Assembly: GCF_001898575.1 (NCBI RefSeq)
Contig: NZ_MKUD01000063.1
Span: forward strand, 247,950 to 293,231
Direction: 5' to 3'
Source: Spirosoma sp. 48-14
GTDB taxonomy: Bacteria > Bacteroidota > Bacteroidia > Cytophagales > Spirosomataceae
DNA length: 45,282 bases
The notes beneath the pieces are model-generated. The model had not been told where the DNA came from, ran no database searches, and was given only the letters and a program-made list of their open reading frames with translations. The stretch's first letter is position 1. Every line of letters begins with the position of its first letter. This document shows positions 23,096 through 31,634 of the stretch, piece by piece. The translations under genes were made by a program, and so were the position numbers.

Positions 23096-24580
23096 CTACC
23101 GGCAAAAGATAATCTCAGGAAACTCTACACTCCGGATTTCTCCGATCATATACCTGTTACGCAGCGTGTCGTTGATGAGGTGTTTTGTCGAAGCGGCTGC
23201 CAGACTACCATAAGCCATTAATTCGGCTAAACCGTACTTCAATCCAAACTCATCGATCACTTCCCGAAGCGTTACCTGCGCCCGCGAACGAAGCAGGTAT
23301 TTCACGTTAGCCAGCAATACCGACTTATCGATAACATGCTGATTCACGAGCGATTCGTAGGTTATCTCTTCCGTTTCAGCAACAGCCAGCACGCGTGGCT
23401 CAATCCGACTCTCCCGCTCCTGCAACGATACAAAGGAATCGGACGACAGATACTCGGCCTTGCCGTCGATTTCCAGAAACGCATCGTCGCGGGGTGGATT
23501 GTCCATAGCCGAAAATGCCAACGTTCGAATCTCGTTGATGAGTGTCAGCGACTTACGGCGGTCGCGCAGATGCTTTTCGGCAATGATCTTTTCCAGTTTC
23601 TGGGCCAGCAAATAGAAGGAGTCGTTCACTTTCTGGCCTTCGGTATGCAAATAGAATTTGATTCTACGAACAAACGTATCATCGGGCGTAAGACCTCGTT
23701 CGGTCAATAACTCGAAGACACGCCGGATCAGTTCGTCTAATTCCGCTTTCTGACTGGGGTCGGTCAGATGCTGATAAAACCCTTCAAAACTGCGACCTTC
23801 GTGGGTTTGGCGTAGTTCGTCTAGGGCATCGAGGGCGTAACTCAACAAACCTCCTTTTGTCTGATCAACCGCCGATTGTTTCTGGTAGATAGCCTGTGCA
23901 ATCAGCCGAAAACGGTCCTCAACTTCTCTGAAATCACGCATCAGACTCCGCGCCACTACGTTCACTTCCTGAAACCGCTCTTTCACCTGGTAATCGGCGA
24001 AGGTCTGCACGGTTTGCGTCAGCGTCAATTGACGAATCTGGTCATCGATTGCCAGTTTCTGCTGTTCCAGCTCGGCCACTTTTACCCGCCAGTCGTCGGA
24101 CGTGTTCTGCACTAGTTCACGCAGTTTTTGCAGGATGTCGAGAAAGCGGGATTCCGTTCCGACAAAACTGCGTTTCTGCATCAGCGACGCCACCCAATCC
24201 AGCACGGTTTCCATATCGGGCGTGAGTGAATGTAGGTCGTCGCCCTGGTCGTTCGTGTAAAGTGTCAGATACCCTTCACGCACCCAGTCTTTGATAAGTT
24301 TTTCCGCTTTTTCCTCAACACCCATTACCACACTGGCCAGACTACCTTCCTCAGGTAATTCATCGTCGGTCGCAAGCCAGGTTTCCAGAAAATCGGCTAG
24401 ATTGACTGTCAGCCGCTCGTGAGTCAATGTGGGTGAATAATGATCCGCTTTAAAAGCTTCCTGCAAGAAACACAGCACCAAGGCCGGATTCCGGCTGCGC
24501 AGAACCTTAATAGGTACTGGCACGCGTTCGGCATTGAAAAAAGCCTGATAACCAGCGTAGTTCACATGAATAGTATGCAT
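23096..24580 (-). CDS. jetA: Wadjet kleisin subunit JetA (DUF3375)
   Basis: A 494-residue DUF3375 protein, the MukF-like kleisin that closes the JetC ring. The N-terminus has helical winged-helix-type segments (VPIKVLRSRNPALVLCFLQEAF, LADFLETWLA). A long helical middle follows (VKVAELEQQKLAIDDQIRQL). The C-terminal part includes REVIDEFGLKYGLAELMAYG, a conserved winged-helix element that touches the SMC head. It is the first gene of the jet operon and starts 30 bp behind the sensor-kinase gene on the same strand, so it may be read from that promoter as well as its own. No Shine-Dalgarno sequence is visible. A palindrome lies just after its stop codon. Confidence 0.94.
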   Translation of the reverse strand: MHTIHVNYAGYQAFFNAERVPVPIKVLRSRNPALVLCFLQEAFKADHYSPTLTHERLTVNLADFLETWLATDDELPEEGSLASVVMGVEEKAEKLIKDWVREGYLTLYTNDQGDDLHSLTPDMETVLDWVASLMQKRSFVGTESRFLDILQKLRELVQNTSDDWRVKVAELEQQKLAIDDQIRQLTLTQTVQTFADYQVKERFQEVNVVARSLMRDFREVEDRFRLIAQAIYQKQSAVDQTKGGLLSYALDALDELRQTHEGRSFEGFYQHLTDPSQKAELDELIRRVFELLTERGLTPDDTFVRRIKFYLHTEGQKVNDSFYLLAQKLEKIIAEKHLRDRRKSLTLINEIRTLAFSAMDNPPRDDAFLEIDGKAEYLSSDSFVSLQERESRIEPRVLAVAETEEITYESLVNQHVIDKSVLLANVKYLLRSRAQVTLREVIDEFGLKYGLAELMAYGSLAAASTKHLINDTLRNRYMIGEIRSVEFPEIIFCR

Positions 24581-24610
24581 CTGATTTTATCGTAAGTATA
24601 ACGAAAAAAC

Positions 24611-25963
24611 TCAGAACGTCAGGCTGAAAGTACTACCCTGGCCAGGGGTGGATTCGGCGGTAAGTTTGCCCCCGTGGAGCTGCATGATCTGGCGCGACAA
24701 ACTTAGACCTATGCCCGAGCCAGTTTTCTTGGTGGTGTAGAAGGGGATAAAAATCTGCTCCAGGGCTTCTGGCTCGATACCTGGTCCGTTGTCGGTCACA
24801 CGGATGATTACGTGTGGTCCTTCCGAGATAGCCTCCAGTTGAACATGCGGATTGTCCATCCCATTCATACTTTCGATGGCATTTTTGATCAGGTTGAGCA
24901 ACACTTGCTCCATCTGCGATACATCAGCCCGAATGGCCAGATTGGGTGAACCCACCGATGTGGTGATCAGGCATTTGGGGGCATAAGGCTGTACCAGTTG
25001 CACCACATTCCGTAGCAGTTGTTCGATCGAAACATCCGCAAAAATCGGTTGGGGAATCGTCGTGAAGTTTCGGTAGGCATCCACAAACTGCATGATCCCA
25101 GCCCCCCGCTGCTGAATCGTCATCAGGGCGTCGTGCAGATCCGCTACGGACTCATTCACATAATTTGGAATAACGCCCGGCTGCTCGGTCGCCAGGGGAA
25201 TCAGATCGGCTTCGACAATGTCGCGCATGGTACCCGCTAGCGACACGATTGGCGTAATAGAATTCATAATCTCGTGCCGCAGCACCTTGGTCAAATTTTG
25301 CCAGGCATCGAGTTCGCGCTGTTGCAACTCCGTTCGAATGTTCTGCATCGAGACGACGGTCACTAGTCGTCCGCGCAGCCGAACAGCGGTACAGCGCACT
25401 GATAATTCACCATCGGCACCCGTCTGGTAGGATGTTGGTACAGGCGAGGCCGTTGTCGTTCTCAGTAACTGCGCCAGATCGGGATGCGTTGGATTCAGGT
25501 CGTTTAGGGTGCGAAGCCGGTAAATCCCCAGCAATCGAAGAGCCGTCTGATTGACCAACTCTACCTGTCCGGCGGCATCGAACGTCATCAGTCCAACGCT
25601 CACATGCTGCACAATGGTGTTGACGTAATGTAGATTAGCTTCTTTCTCGGCACGGGCTTGTCGGAACGCATCCAGCACTTCATTAAACTGGTCGTTCAAT
25701 TCATAAAAGGAAGGTCCCAGATTACTATCGGCCCGGAATGCAACGGCAAAATCGGAATAGCGAACCGATTCCAGAAAGCGTGTCAGTTTTCGGTTCAGGC
25801 TGGTTACGAATCGGTATAGGTTAACCGTCAGGATGATACCAAGAACACCTAACGAAAAGATGACCAGCCCATTGGCATCCTGAATTCGGAAATATGTAAT
25901 CGCGCTGGCCAGGGCCACAACGCCCAAAATCCGCCAGGCAATGCCAATCGCGAACCGATTCAT
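24611..25963 (-). CDS. Membrane sensor histidine kinase (PAS, HisKA, HATPase)
   Basis: A 450-residue kinase. There are two membrane segments (about 10-25 and 31-52) with almost no periplasmic loop, then a HAMP-like linker. A PAS domain spans about 113-210. The HisKA site is His230 in VLRHEIMNSITP. The ATPase domain has Asn361 (NLIKNAIES), DNGPGI at 391, and GSGIGLSLSRQI. With no external sensing domain, it probably senses the membrane itself or a cytoplasmic cue through PAS. NtrY/NtrB-type kinases like this pair with NtrC-type regulators; the likely partner is encoded at 28089-29480. It starts 3 bp behind the acyl-ACP desaturase gene, so the two form an operon. Confidence 0.92.
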   Translation of the reverse strand: MNRFAIGIAWRILGVVALASAITYFRIQDANGLVIFSLGVLGIILTVNLYRFVTSLNRKLTRFLESVRYSDFAVAFRADSNLGPSFYELNDQFNEVLDAFRQARAEKEANLHYVNTIVQHVSVGLMTFDAAGQVELVNQTALRLLGIYRLRTLNDLNPTHPDLAQLLRTTTASPVPTSYQTGADGELSVRCTAVRLRGRLVTVVSMQNIRTELQQRELDAWQNLTKVLRHEIMNSITPIVSLAGTMRDIVEADLIPLATEQPGVIPNYVNESVADLHDALMTIQQRGAGIMQFVDAYRNFTTIPQPIFADVSIEQLLRNVVQLVQPYAPKCLITTSVGSPNLAIRADVSQMEQVLLNLIKNAIESMNGMDNPHVQLEAISEGPHVIIRVTDNGPGIEPEALEQIFIPFYTTKKTGSGIGLSLSRQIMQLHGGKLTAESTPGQGSTFSLTF

Positions 25964-25966
25964 AGG

Positions 25967-26947
25967 CTAAGCGGCAATCCAGCTAAACGGATATTCCAGA
26001 GCCGGAATTTTTGTCCGGTCGGCTACCCGGCGCAATCGGGCCGGCAGTGCCATCAGGTAATCGCGGGCGCGTTGAGCTTTGTCGTTCAGTCCATTGACCG
26101 AGTCAATTTTCCAGTCCTGTAGCAGTAACTCGGCAATCTCGATGTAATCCATTGTGGTGTATACCCCCAGTCGTTGGGCGGCATCCGAAAAATGCGCGAA
26201 GGTTTCGCCCAGCTTTACACCCGTTTCCCGCAGAAAATGGGCCGGCATTACAATTTTTTTGCGCATCATATCCTCCAGCGCCAGCATCATTTCGGAAGGA
26301 TCGACCTCAAAAATTTTAGTAACAAATTCCTTGTAGGCCTTATGATGGCGCATTTCGTCGGATGCAATGACCCCGCAAATCTTCGACAACTGATTGCACC
26401 CAGCCTGCTTGGCCAGCGTTGCTGTTCGGCGGTGCGAAATATTGGTGGCTAATTCCTGAAAGGAGGTGTAAACGAAATTCCGGTACGGGTCGCGGCCGGT
26501 GCCAATATCAAATCCGTCGGAAATCAGGTACTGCGTCGATACTTCCATCGCGTGCATGTTCACCCGACCCGACAGGTACAGGAATTTATTAAGCAAATCA
26601 CCGTGGCGGTTTTCTTCGGCCGTCCAGCTCCGAATCCAGCGGGTCCAGCTACTGGCTGGATTGCCCTGATCAATCCCTTCCATGTCCATCAGCCACGATT
26701 CGTAGGTAGGCAGTGCCTCTTCGGTAATGGTATCCCCTACCAGAACGGCAATGTAATCGTACGACAGTTCACGACAACTTTCCCGCAGGAGTTTGACTTC
26801 GTCCAGAAACGACTCATTGGTGGTATCAGGCAGCAGATCGGCTGGTTGCCAATACTTTTCTATTGGTTTCAAAAACTGGTCGATGGAGGCATCGATGGTT
26901 TCTCCTACGTAACGCATCACCTCTATGCGCGTGCCTGATAAGCTCAT
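25967..26947 (-). CDS. Acyl-ACP desaturase (soluble di-iron)
   Basis: A 326-residue member of the stearoyl-ACP 9-desaturase family (FA_desaturase_2). The di-iron ligands are visible in EENRH (111-115) and DEMRHH (197-202), with further ligand helices at LSYDYIAVLVGDTITEEA and SFQELATNISH. The enzyme introduces a cis double bond into acyl chains on acyl carrier protein and so sets membrane fluidity. Length and motifs are complete. The next gene (sensor kinase) begins 3 bp later, which hints that the kinase could respond to membrane state. Divergent on the other side is an acyltransferase of phospholipid synthesis, making a small lipid module. Confidence 0.93.
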   Translation of the reverse strand: MSLSGTRIEVMRYVGETIDASIDQFLKPIEKYWQPADLLPDTTNESFLDEVKLLRESCRELSYDYIAVLVGDTITEEALPTYESWLMDMEGIDQGNPASSWTRWIRSWTAEENRHGDLLNKFLYLSGRVNMHAMEVSTQYLISDGFDIGTGRDPYRNFVYTSFQELATNISHRRTATLAKQAGCNQLSKICGVIASDEMRHHKAYKEFVTKIFEVDPSEMMLALEDMMRKKIVMPAHFLRETGVKLGETFAHFSDAAQRLGVYTTMDYIEIAELLLQDWKIDSVNGLNDKAQRARDYLMALPARLRRVADRTKIPALEYPFSWIAA

Positions 26948-27099
26948 GAACTATAAACAAAAAAATGAATGAATTGTCCTAACGACTGGGTAAAGTTCGG
27001 CAATATAACCGATTGAATCTGTCTGATAGACGTTTTTTTACCTGACAAAAATCAGTTCATCATTAATTTTAGGGCGTGAATTGGTTCGTCCTGATTTCT

Positions 27100-27852
27100 A
27101 TGAAAAAAGTATTGGATTATCTGCTAAGTTGCCTCTACCTATTGTACTTCGGGTTAGTGCTGTGTATTTTCCACGTTTTACAGGTTATTGCCTTTAATGT
27201 ATTTGGCAAGCAAGCCCATAAAAAAGTGGTCGACTGGATGAATGCGGCTATCGCCTATGGCTGGTATCTGACTGGTAGCAGCATTCACTATCACAGCCAG
27301 CCGAACCTCCCCACCGATCGTCCAATTATTTTCGTAGCCAATCACCAGAGCATGTTCGACATTTCACCGATCATCTGGTTTCTACGTCGACACACGCCCA
27401 TTTTCGTGTCTAAAATCGAGCTATCAAAAGGTACGCCTGGTGTTTCCTATAATCTCCGCAAAAGTGGGGCCGCCCTCATCGACCGCAAGGATGCGAAACA
27501 GGCCCTCTCCGAAATCGCACGGCTTGGGAAGCTGATTCAGCAAACGAATCGCTCGGCAGTTATTTTCCCCGAAGGCACCCGGTCGAAGTCACCGATTGGC
27601 GAGATGAAGCCGTTTATGCCGGGAGGTGTCATTACGCTCCTCAAACGCGCTCCCAATGCGCTTGTTGTTCCTATTGCCATTCAGGGAACGGGCCGATTCA
27701 ATCCAAAAGGCTTATTCCCGCTTACATCCTTTACTCAGATGTCATGGACGGTATTGCCAGGTATTGAACCCGCCGGAAAAGCCCCTGACGAAGTAGTTAG
27801 GCTGTCGCAGGAAGCCATTGGTAAAGCGTTGGGATTAGCCGTTGCGAGTTAG
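27100..27852 (+). CDS. 1-acyl-sn-glycerol-3-phosphate acyltransferase (PlsC family)
   Basis: A 250-residue protein from the ATG at 27100 (MKKVLDYLLSCLYLLYFG, one N-terminal membrane helix). The acyltransferase motifs are NHQSMFD at 81-87 (H-x4-D catalytic pair), LIDRKDAKQA (motif II region), FPEGTRS at 156-162 (substrate phosphate binding) and VVPIAIQGTG (motif IV). It transfers an acyl group to lysophosphatidic acid, giving phosphatidic acid at the inner membrane. A GTG at 27076 in frame would add 8 residues; I prefer the ATG because the helix begins there. It is divergent from the desaturase gene, with a 152-bp shared control region. Confidence 0.93.
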   Translation: MKKVLDYLLSCLYLLYFGLVLCIFHVLQVIAFNVFGKQAHKKVVDWMNAAIAYGWYLTGSSIHYHSQPNLPTDRPIIFVANHQSMFDISPIIWFLRRHTPIFVSKIELSKGTPGVSYNLRKSGAALIDRKDAKQALSEIARLGKLIQQTNRSAVIFPEGTRSKSPIGEMKPFMPGGVITLLKRAPNALVVPIAIQGTGRFNPKGLFPLTSFTQMSWTVLPGIEPAGKAPDEVVRLSQEAIGKALGLAVAS

Positions 27853-27962
27853 GCTTTTATCATAAATATCCGCAATGCATTAGCCCAAAACACATTATTG
27901 AATTCGGTCGTACAGGCTTACTGTCCTTCGAAGGACCAAATCTGAATCGTACTGAATTATAA

Positions 27963-28034
27963 GAACGAATTCTTAAATCTGAACAGAGTAAACGTTATTC
28001 GCTTGAAGAAGCCAAAGTTAAACTTGGCATATAA
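27963..28034 (+). pseudogene. Possible antitoxin-tail remnant
   Basis: A 23-codon tail reads ERILKSEQSKRYSLEEAKVK, ending LGI and a stop directly after an in-frame TAA. The ending S/T-LEE-(V/A)-K-x-K-LG is typical of short antitoxin-like proteins encoded ahead of RelE/ParE toxins. Nothing else of such a pair is seen in this 236-bp gap (27853-28088), so if real it is only debris. Confidence 0.3.
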
Positions 28035-28088
28035 ATACAAAACGTTTTCCACACCAGTCGAAACAAAGGTCATATAGACCCACACAGG

Positions 28089-29480
28089 TTAAAGTCCAAA
28101 CTTCTCCAGACGTCGATACAACGCCTGTCGGGATAAGCCCAACTCCCGCGCTACGTCGGTAATGCTGCCCCGGTGCTTTTGCATGGCCTGCTGAATCAGT
28201 TGCCGTTCCATGTCTTCCAGTTGAAGGGTTTCGCTCACGGGCGATGCGGCTGTCGATCCATTTTTGAAGACAAAATTGGTGGGCTCCAGCAGGGTTCCCT
28301 GCGCTAGTTCAGGACGAGCCAGAATCACCGCCCGTTCAACAGCATGCTGCAACTCCCGAACATTCCCCGGCCAGCGGTATTGCTTCATTTCGGCCAACAG
28401 CGCCGGACTCAGGCCCGACACCGACCGATTGTATTGTTTGGCGTATTTTTTCAGGAAGAATTCAGCCAGTGGGCCTATATCAGTTGGACGTTCGCGAAGG
28501 GGTGGCAAATGCAGTTCGATGGTATTGATCCGGTATAGCAAGTCCTGACGGAACTGTCGCTCGGCCACGCGCTCATTCAGGTCAGCGTTGGTCGCACAAA
28601 TTAACCGGACATCAATGGGGCGGGCCTTATTCGAGCCAACGCGAGTTACCTGACGCTGCTGCAATACGGTCAGTAAGCGGGCTTGTTGAGACGGGCTTAA
28701 ATTGCCAATTTCGTCCAGAAAAATGGTGCCGCCGTTGGCTTCTTCAAACCGGCCTGCCCGGTCGTCGCGGGCGTCGGTAAACGCGCCTTTTACATGGCCA
28801 AACAACTCACTCTCGAATAAGCTTTCGGTCAATGCGCCTACGTCGACGCTGACAAAAGGTTTATCACTCCGATTTGAATGCTCGTGAATGGCACGAGCCA
28901 CCAAATCTTTACCGGTACCATTCTCCCCCAAAATCAGCACGTTAGCGTCGGTCGGAGCTACCTGTTCGACGGTCTCAAGAATGGGACGCATGGCCGAACC
29001 GATAATATTGGTGTGTTTGGTCGATTTTTTATCGGATGCCTCTTTTCCGTTTTTCTCTTTTTTCCCGTTCGACGACGTCAACTCATCCCCATCTCCCCGA
29101 CCACCTTCAACGGCGTTACGGATCGTATCCAGGAATTTGTCGTTTTGCCAGGGTTTTAGCACAAAATCGACCGCTCCTGCCTTAATAGCCCGAACGGCCA
29201 TTTCGACATCGCCATAGGCAGTAAACAACACCACCCGTGCTTTAGGATTGATGTCCAGAATACGCTCAAGCCAGGCAAACCCTTCCCGACCACTACTAAC
29301 ATCGCGCTGGAAATTCATGTCCAGGACAATGGCATCATACCGGTTGTTATTGAGCAGAAAAGGAAGTTTTTCAGGGTTTTTCTCGATATCTACCGAAGCG
29401 ACATGGCGTTTGAGCAGCAATCGGGCCGCCAGCAGCACATCGGGGTCATCGTCGACCAGTAGGAGTTTGGCATCTTGCAT
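28089..29480 (-). CDS. NtrC-family sigma-54 response regulator
   Basis: A 463-residue regulator with three domains. The receiver is 1-120, with Asp10-12, phospho-acceptor Asp54 and Lys109. A charged linker (130-157) includes NGKKEKNGKEASDKK. The AAA+ domain has Walker A GENGTGKD at 185-192, then the loop GAFTDA at 232-237, where the textbook motif is GAFTGA, and Walker B GGTIFLDEIG. A Fis-type HTH closes the protein (SITDVARELGLSRQALYRRLEKFGL region). GAFTDA occurs in many Bacteroidota members, so it need not mean loss of sigma-54 contact. The probable sensor partner is the kinase at 24611-25963, and the probable target is the ABC export operon starting at 31635. Confidence 0.93.
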   Translation of the reverse strand: MQDAKLLLVDDDPDVLLAARLLLKRHVASVDIEKNPEKLPFLLNNNRYDAIVLDMNFQRDVSSGREGFAWLERILDINPKARVVLFTAYGDVEMAVRAIKAGAVDFVLKPWQNDKFLDTIRNAVEGGRGDGDELTSSNGKKEKNGKEASDKKSTKHTNIIGSAMRPILETVEQVAPTDANVLILGENGTGKDLVARAIHEHSNRSDKPFVSVDVGALTESLFESELFGHVKGAFTDARDDRAGRFEEANGGTIFLDEIGNLSPSQQARLLTVLQQRQVTRVGSNKARPIDVRLICATNADLNERVAERQFRQDLLYRINTIELHLPPLRERPTDIGPLAEFFLKKYAKQYNRSVSGLSPALLAEMKQYRWPGNVRELQHAVERAVILARPELAQGTLLEPTNFVFKNGSTAASPVSETLQLEDMERQLIQQAMQKHRGSITDVARELGLSRQALYRRLEKFGL

Positions 29481-29571
29481 ATACTAAAGATAATGAATTA
29501 GCCGATTTGTTGCACACCGGTTCAGATTCAGGGACGAATTTCGTATTTCTTCCGTACTTTGACCAGCAAAT

Positions 29572-29656
29572 TGTCATGAATGGTTGTTTGTGGTCATTAA
29601 ATGGTCATTCAGTGTCATTAGGCGGTTACGCGATACCGGCATAATTTCGTTGTCAT
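29572..29656. promoter_or_regulatory. Array of TGTCAT/GGTCAT direct repeats
   Basis: The hexamer (T/G)GTCAT starts at 29572, 29592, 29603, 29613 and 29651 on the plus strand. The inner spacings of 20, 11 and 10 bp are near whole helical turns, so a protein could bind all on one DNA face. The array lies between the divergent response-regulator and glycosyltransferase genes and could control either. The binding factor is unknown. Confidence 0.45.
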
Positions 29657-29701
29657 AAAGATTGCCAGCCGCTTTAATTTACCCTCATTCTAAACGTAAA
29701 A

Positions 29702-31390
29702 ATGCCCCAAAGTGACCATCTAACGCCCATACCTGATCGGCTCTTTTACGCCCTTGTAATGGTCGGTATCTTCCTGAATGCCACCGGACTTTTCCCTCCC
29801 ATTATGGAACTCGACGGGGCACTGTATGCCTGTATTGCCAAACAGATGGCCCAGACCGGCGATTTTGTGAACCTCTACGCTGTAGGTACCGACTGGCTCG
29901 ACAAACCACATTTCCCGTTCTGGATTGCCGCTTTAAGTTATCGAATTTTTGAGGTCACTACGTTCGGCTACAAGTTCCCTGCTTTGCTGGCTTTTCTGGG
30001 TAGTGTTGCCTATTGCTATCATTTTGCCCGACTTACTTATTCAAAAGCGGTAGCCCAGGTAGCCAGTTTAGTTTTGCTGACGGCCTTTCATGGTGTGCTC
30101 TCCAATAGTGACGTCCGGGCCGAGCCTTATCTGATGCCCCTGATCATCGGAGCAGTTTATCATTTCTACCGGGTATTCCTGAAAGGCCATTTTTATCATC
30201 TGCTGTTGGGCTCGCTGCTAACAGGCTGTGCGCTAATGACCAAAGGGGCTTTCGTCCTGATTCCAATTGGAGCCGGACTCGTCCTCCACTGGCTCCTGAC
30301 GGGCCATTGGCGCGAACTGCTCAACTGGCGCTGGTACATGGCCGTAGTTTTGTCGTTCGTTTTTACCTTACCCGAAATCTATTGCCTCTACCAACAATTT
30401 GATCTTCACCCCGAAAAGGTTGTTTTCGGGAAGACGGGTGTATCGGGGGTTAAATTCTTCTTTTGGGACAGTCAGTTTGGACGCTTTTTCAATACAGGCC
30501 CCATCAAAGGCGAAGGCGATAAATTTTTCTTTGTTCATACGCTGCTTTGGGCATTTTTACCCTGGTCGCTGCCACTTTATGTAAGCATCGGACAGGCCAT
30601 AGCGAGGCTGATCAATCGAAAAGGCGCGTTGCCAGAATACGTTTCGCTAGGTTCCGGGCTGGCTACGTTTGCCCTGTTTTCGCTATCGGGCTTTCAGCTT
30701 CCCCACTACCTGAACATTGTGTTCCCATTTTATGCCATCCTGACGGCTCACTATCTGGTCAGGCTGACGCCCATTGCCTTACGTCGTTGGACGATTGGGC
30801 AAACGGTTATTGGTCTACTCATTGCCATCCTGGCGATTGGTCTGTTACTGCTTGTTCAACCTGCTCAAGTGGTGAGTGCCATCGTATGGGTTGTTGTTAT
30901 TACCCTGGCGACGTTCTACTTTTTTCGGCACATCTCGCTTGATAGCCTACTAGGACGTATGATCGGTGCGATGCTGGTCTTGGCTGTAACGCTGAATCTT
31001 TTCCTGTACCCTACATTTTTACAGTATCAGGCGGGTATGACAGCTGCCCGGTACGCCAATGAACAGCCTGCTCAGACCAAACAACCAACCATCCTCTATG
31101 AACCCGGCACAGGTGTTGGCGGGGGAAGTTTCTGGTCGTATGAGTTCTATGCCGAAGCGCCAACTTACTACGCCCGAACCGACTCGACCTTACGAAACCA
31201 GCTTCGCTCAGGCAAAAAACAGGTATTTCTAACAGCCGAAGATGCCGACTCACTTGGTAAACGCGGGTTCACCCTTCGTACACTGGCTGTGTTTCCGTAT
31301 TTTCACGTTAGTCAGCTTACATACGATTTCCTGAATCCAGCTACGCGTTCGCAGACGCTGTCGCCCTATGTACTGGCAGAGGTGAAGTAG
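29702..31390 (+). CDS. GT39/ArnT-like membrane glycosyltransferase
   Basis: A 562-residue polytopic protein of the PMT/ArnT superfamily. After the first membrane helix comes MELDGALYACIAKQM, the acidic first-loop motif that in this family holds the catalytic Asp and the metal. It is followed by GTDWLDKPHFPFW, a K-P-P/H-x-x-x-W element typical of ArnT-like enzymes. About eleven membrane helices fill residues 90-440, and the last 120 residues form a small periplasmic domain. Such enzymes move a sugar from a polyprenyl-phosphate donor to lipid A or another envelope acceptor. The acceptor here is unknown. It is a single gene, 244 bp ahead of the ABC export operon. Confidence 0.88.
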   Translation: MPQSDHLTPIPDRLFYALVMVGIFLNATGLFPPIMELDGALYACIAKQMAQTGDFVNLYAVGTDWLDKPHFPFWIAALSYRIFEVTTFGYKFPALLAFLGSVAYCYHFARLTYSKAVAQVASLVLLTAFHGVLSNSDVRAEPYLMPLIIGAVYHFYRVFLKGHFYHLLLGSLLTGCALMTKGAFVLIPIGAGLVLHWLLTGHWRELLNWRWYMAVVLSFVFTLPEIYCLYQQFDLHPEKVVFGKTGVSGVKFFFWDSQFGRFFNTGPIKGEGDKFFFVHTLLWAFLPWSLPLYVSIGQAIARLINRKGALPEYVSLGSGLATFALFSLSGFQLPHYLNIVFPFYAILTAHYLVRLTPIALRRWTIGQTVIGLLIAILAIGLLLLVQPAQVVSAIVWVVVITLATFYFFRHISLDSLLGRMIGAMLVLAVTLNLFLYPTFLQYQAGMTAARYANEQPAQTKQPTILYEPGTGVGGGSFWSYEFYAEAPTYYARTDSTLRNQLRSGKKQVFLTAEDADSLGKRGFTLRTLAVFPYFHVSQLTYDFLNPATRSQTLSPYVLAEVK

Positions 31391-31461
31391 GCAATTGGGA
31401 GCGTGGCAGACTATGTTGATTTCAGGAGACGTACGGCCTTAATCCATCCTACTCCCAAAAG

Positions 31462-31487
31462 CGGACAAAACCCGTCCGAAAGCGGAC
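31462..31487. promoter_or_regulatory. Operator-like site GTCCG-AAAG-CGGAC with extra half-site
   Basis: A perfect palindrome GTCCG-N4-CGGAC at 31474-31487 is preceded 21 bp upstream (two helical turns) by another CGGAC in the same AAAGCGGACAA context. It is about 55 bp ahead of a sigma-54-like element. This is the expected arrangement for an NtrC-type activator binding site in front of the adaptor gene at 31635. Confidence 0.5.
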
Positions 31488-31542
31488 AAGCGGCTATGTT
31501 CTACAAAAGTTAAACTATTGATTATCAACCCCCCATTCCATC

Positions 31543-31558
31543 TGGCATGACTATTGGC
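31543..31558 (+). promoter_or_regulatory. Sigma-54-like promoter, one key mismatch
   Basis: TGGCAT-GACTA-TTGGC compares with the consensus TGGCAC-N5-TTGCW. The spacing is right and the -24 box good, but the -12 GC reads GG. It would start transcription about 75 bp before the adaptor gene. It is supported by the palindrome upstream and by the sigma-54 regulator encoded nearby. Confidence 0.4.
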
Positions 31559-31634
31559 ACAGGATAGAGTAGTCAATGAGGCCTGCGAATTGAATCGCTC
31601 ATTAACTAATTCACTCATTGACAATTAAGTAACA

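Noticed and set aside
24580..24611. Wadjet operon as part of the desaturase/kinase operon by function
   Set aside because: The 30-bp spacing allows read-through, but nothing links lipid metabolism to Wadjet. Adjacency alone is not evidence.
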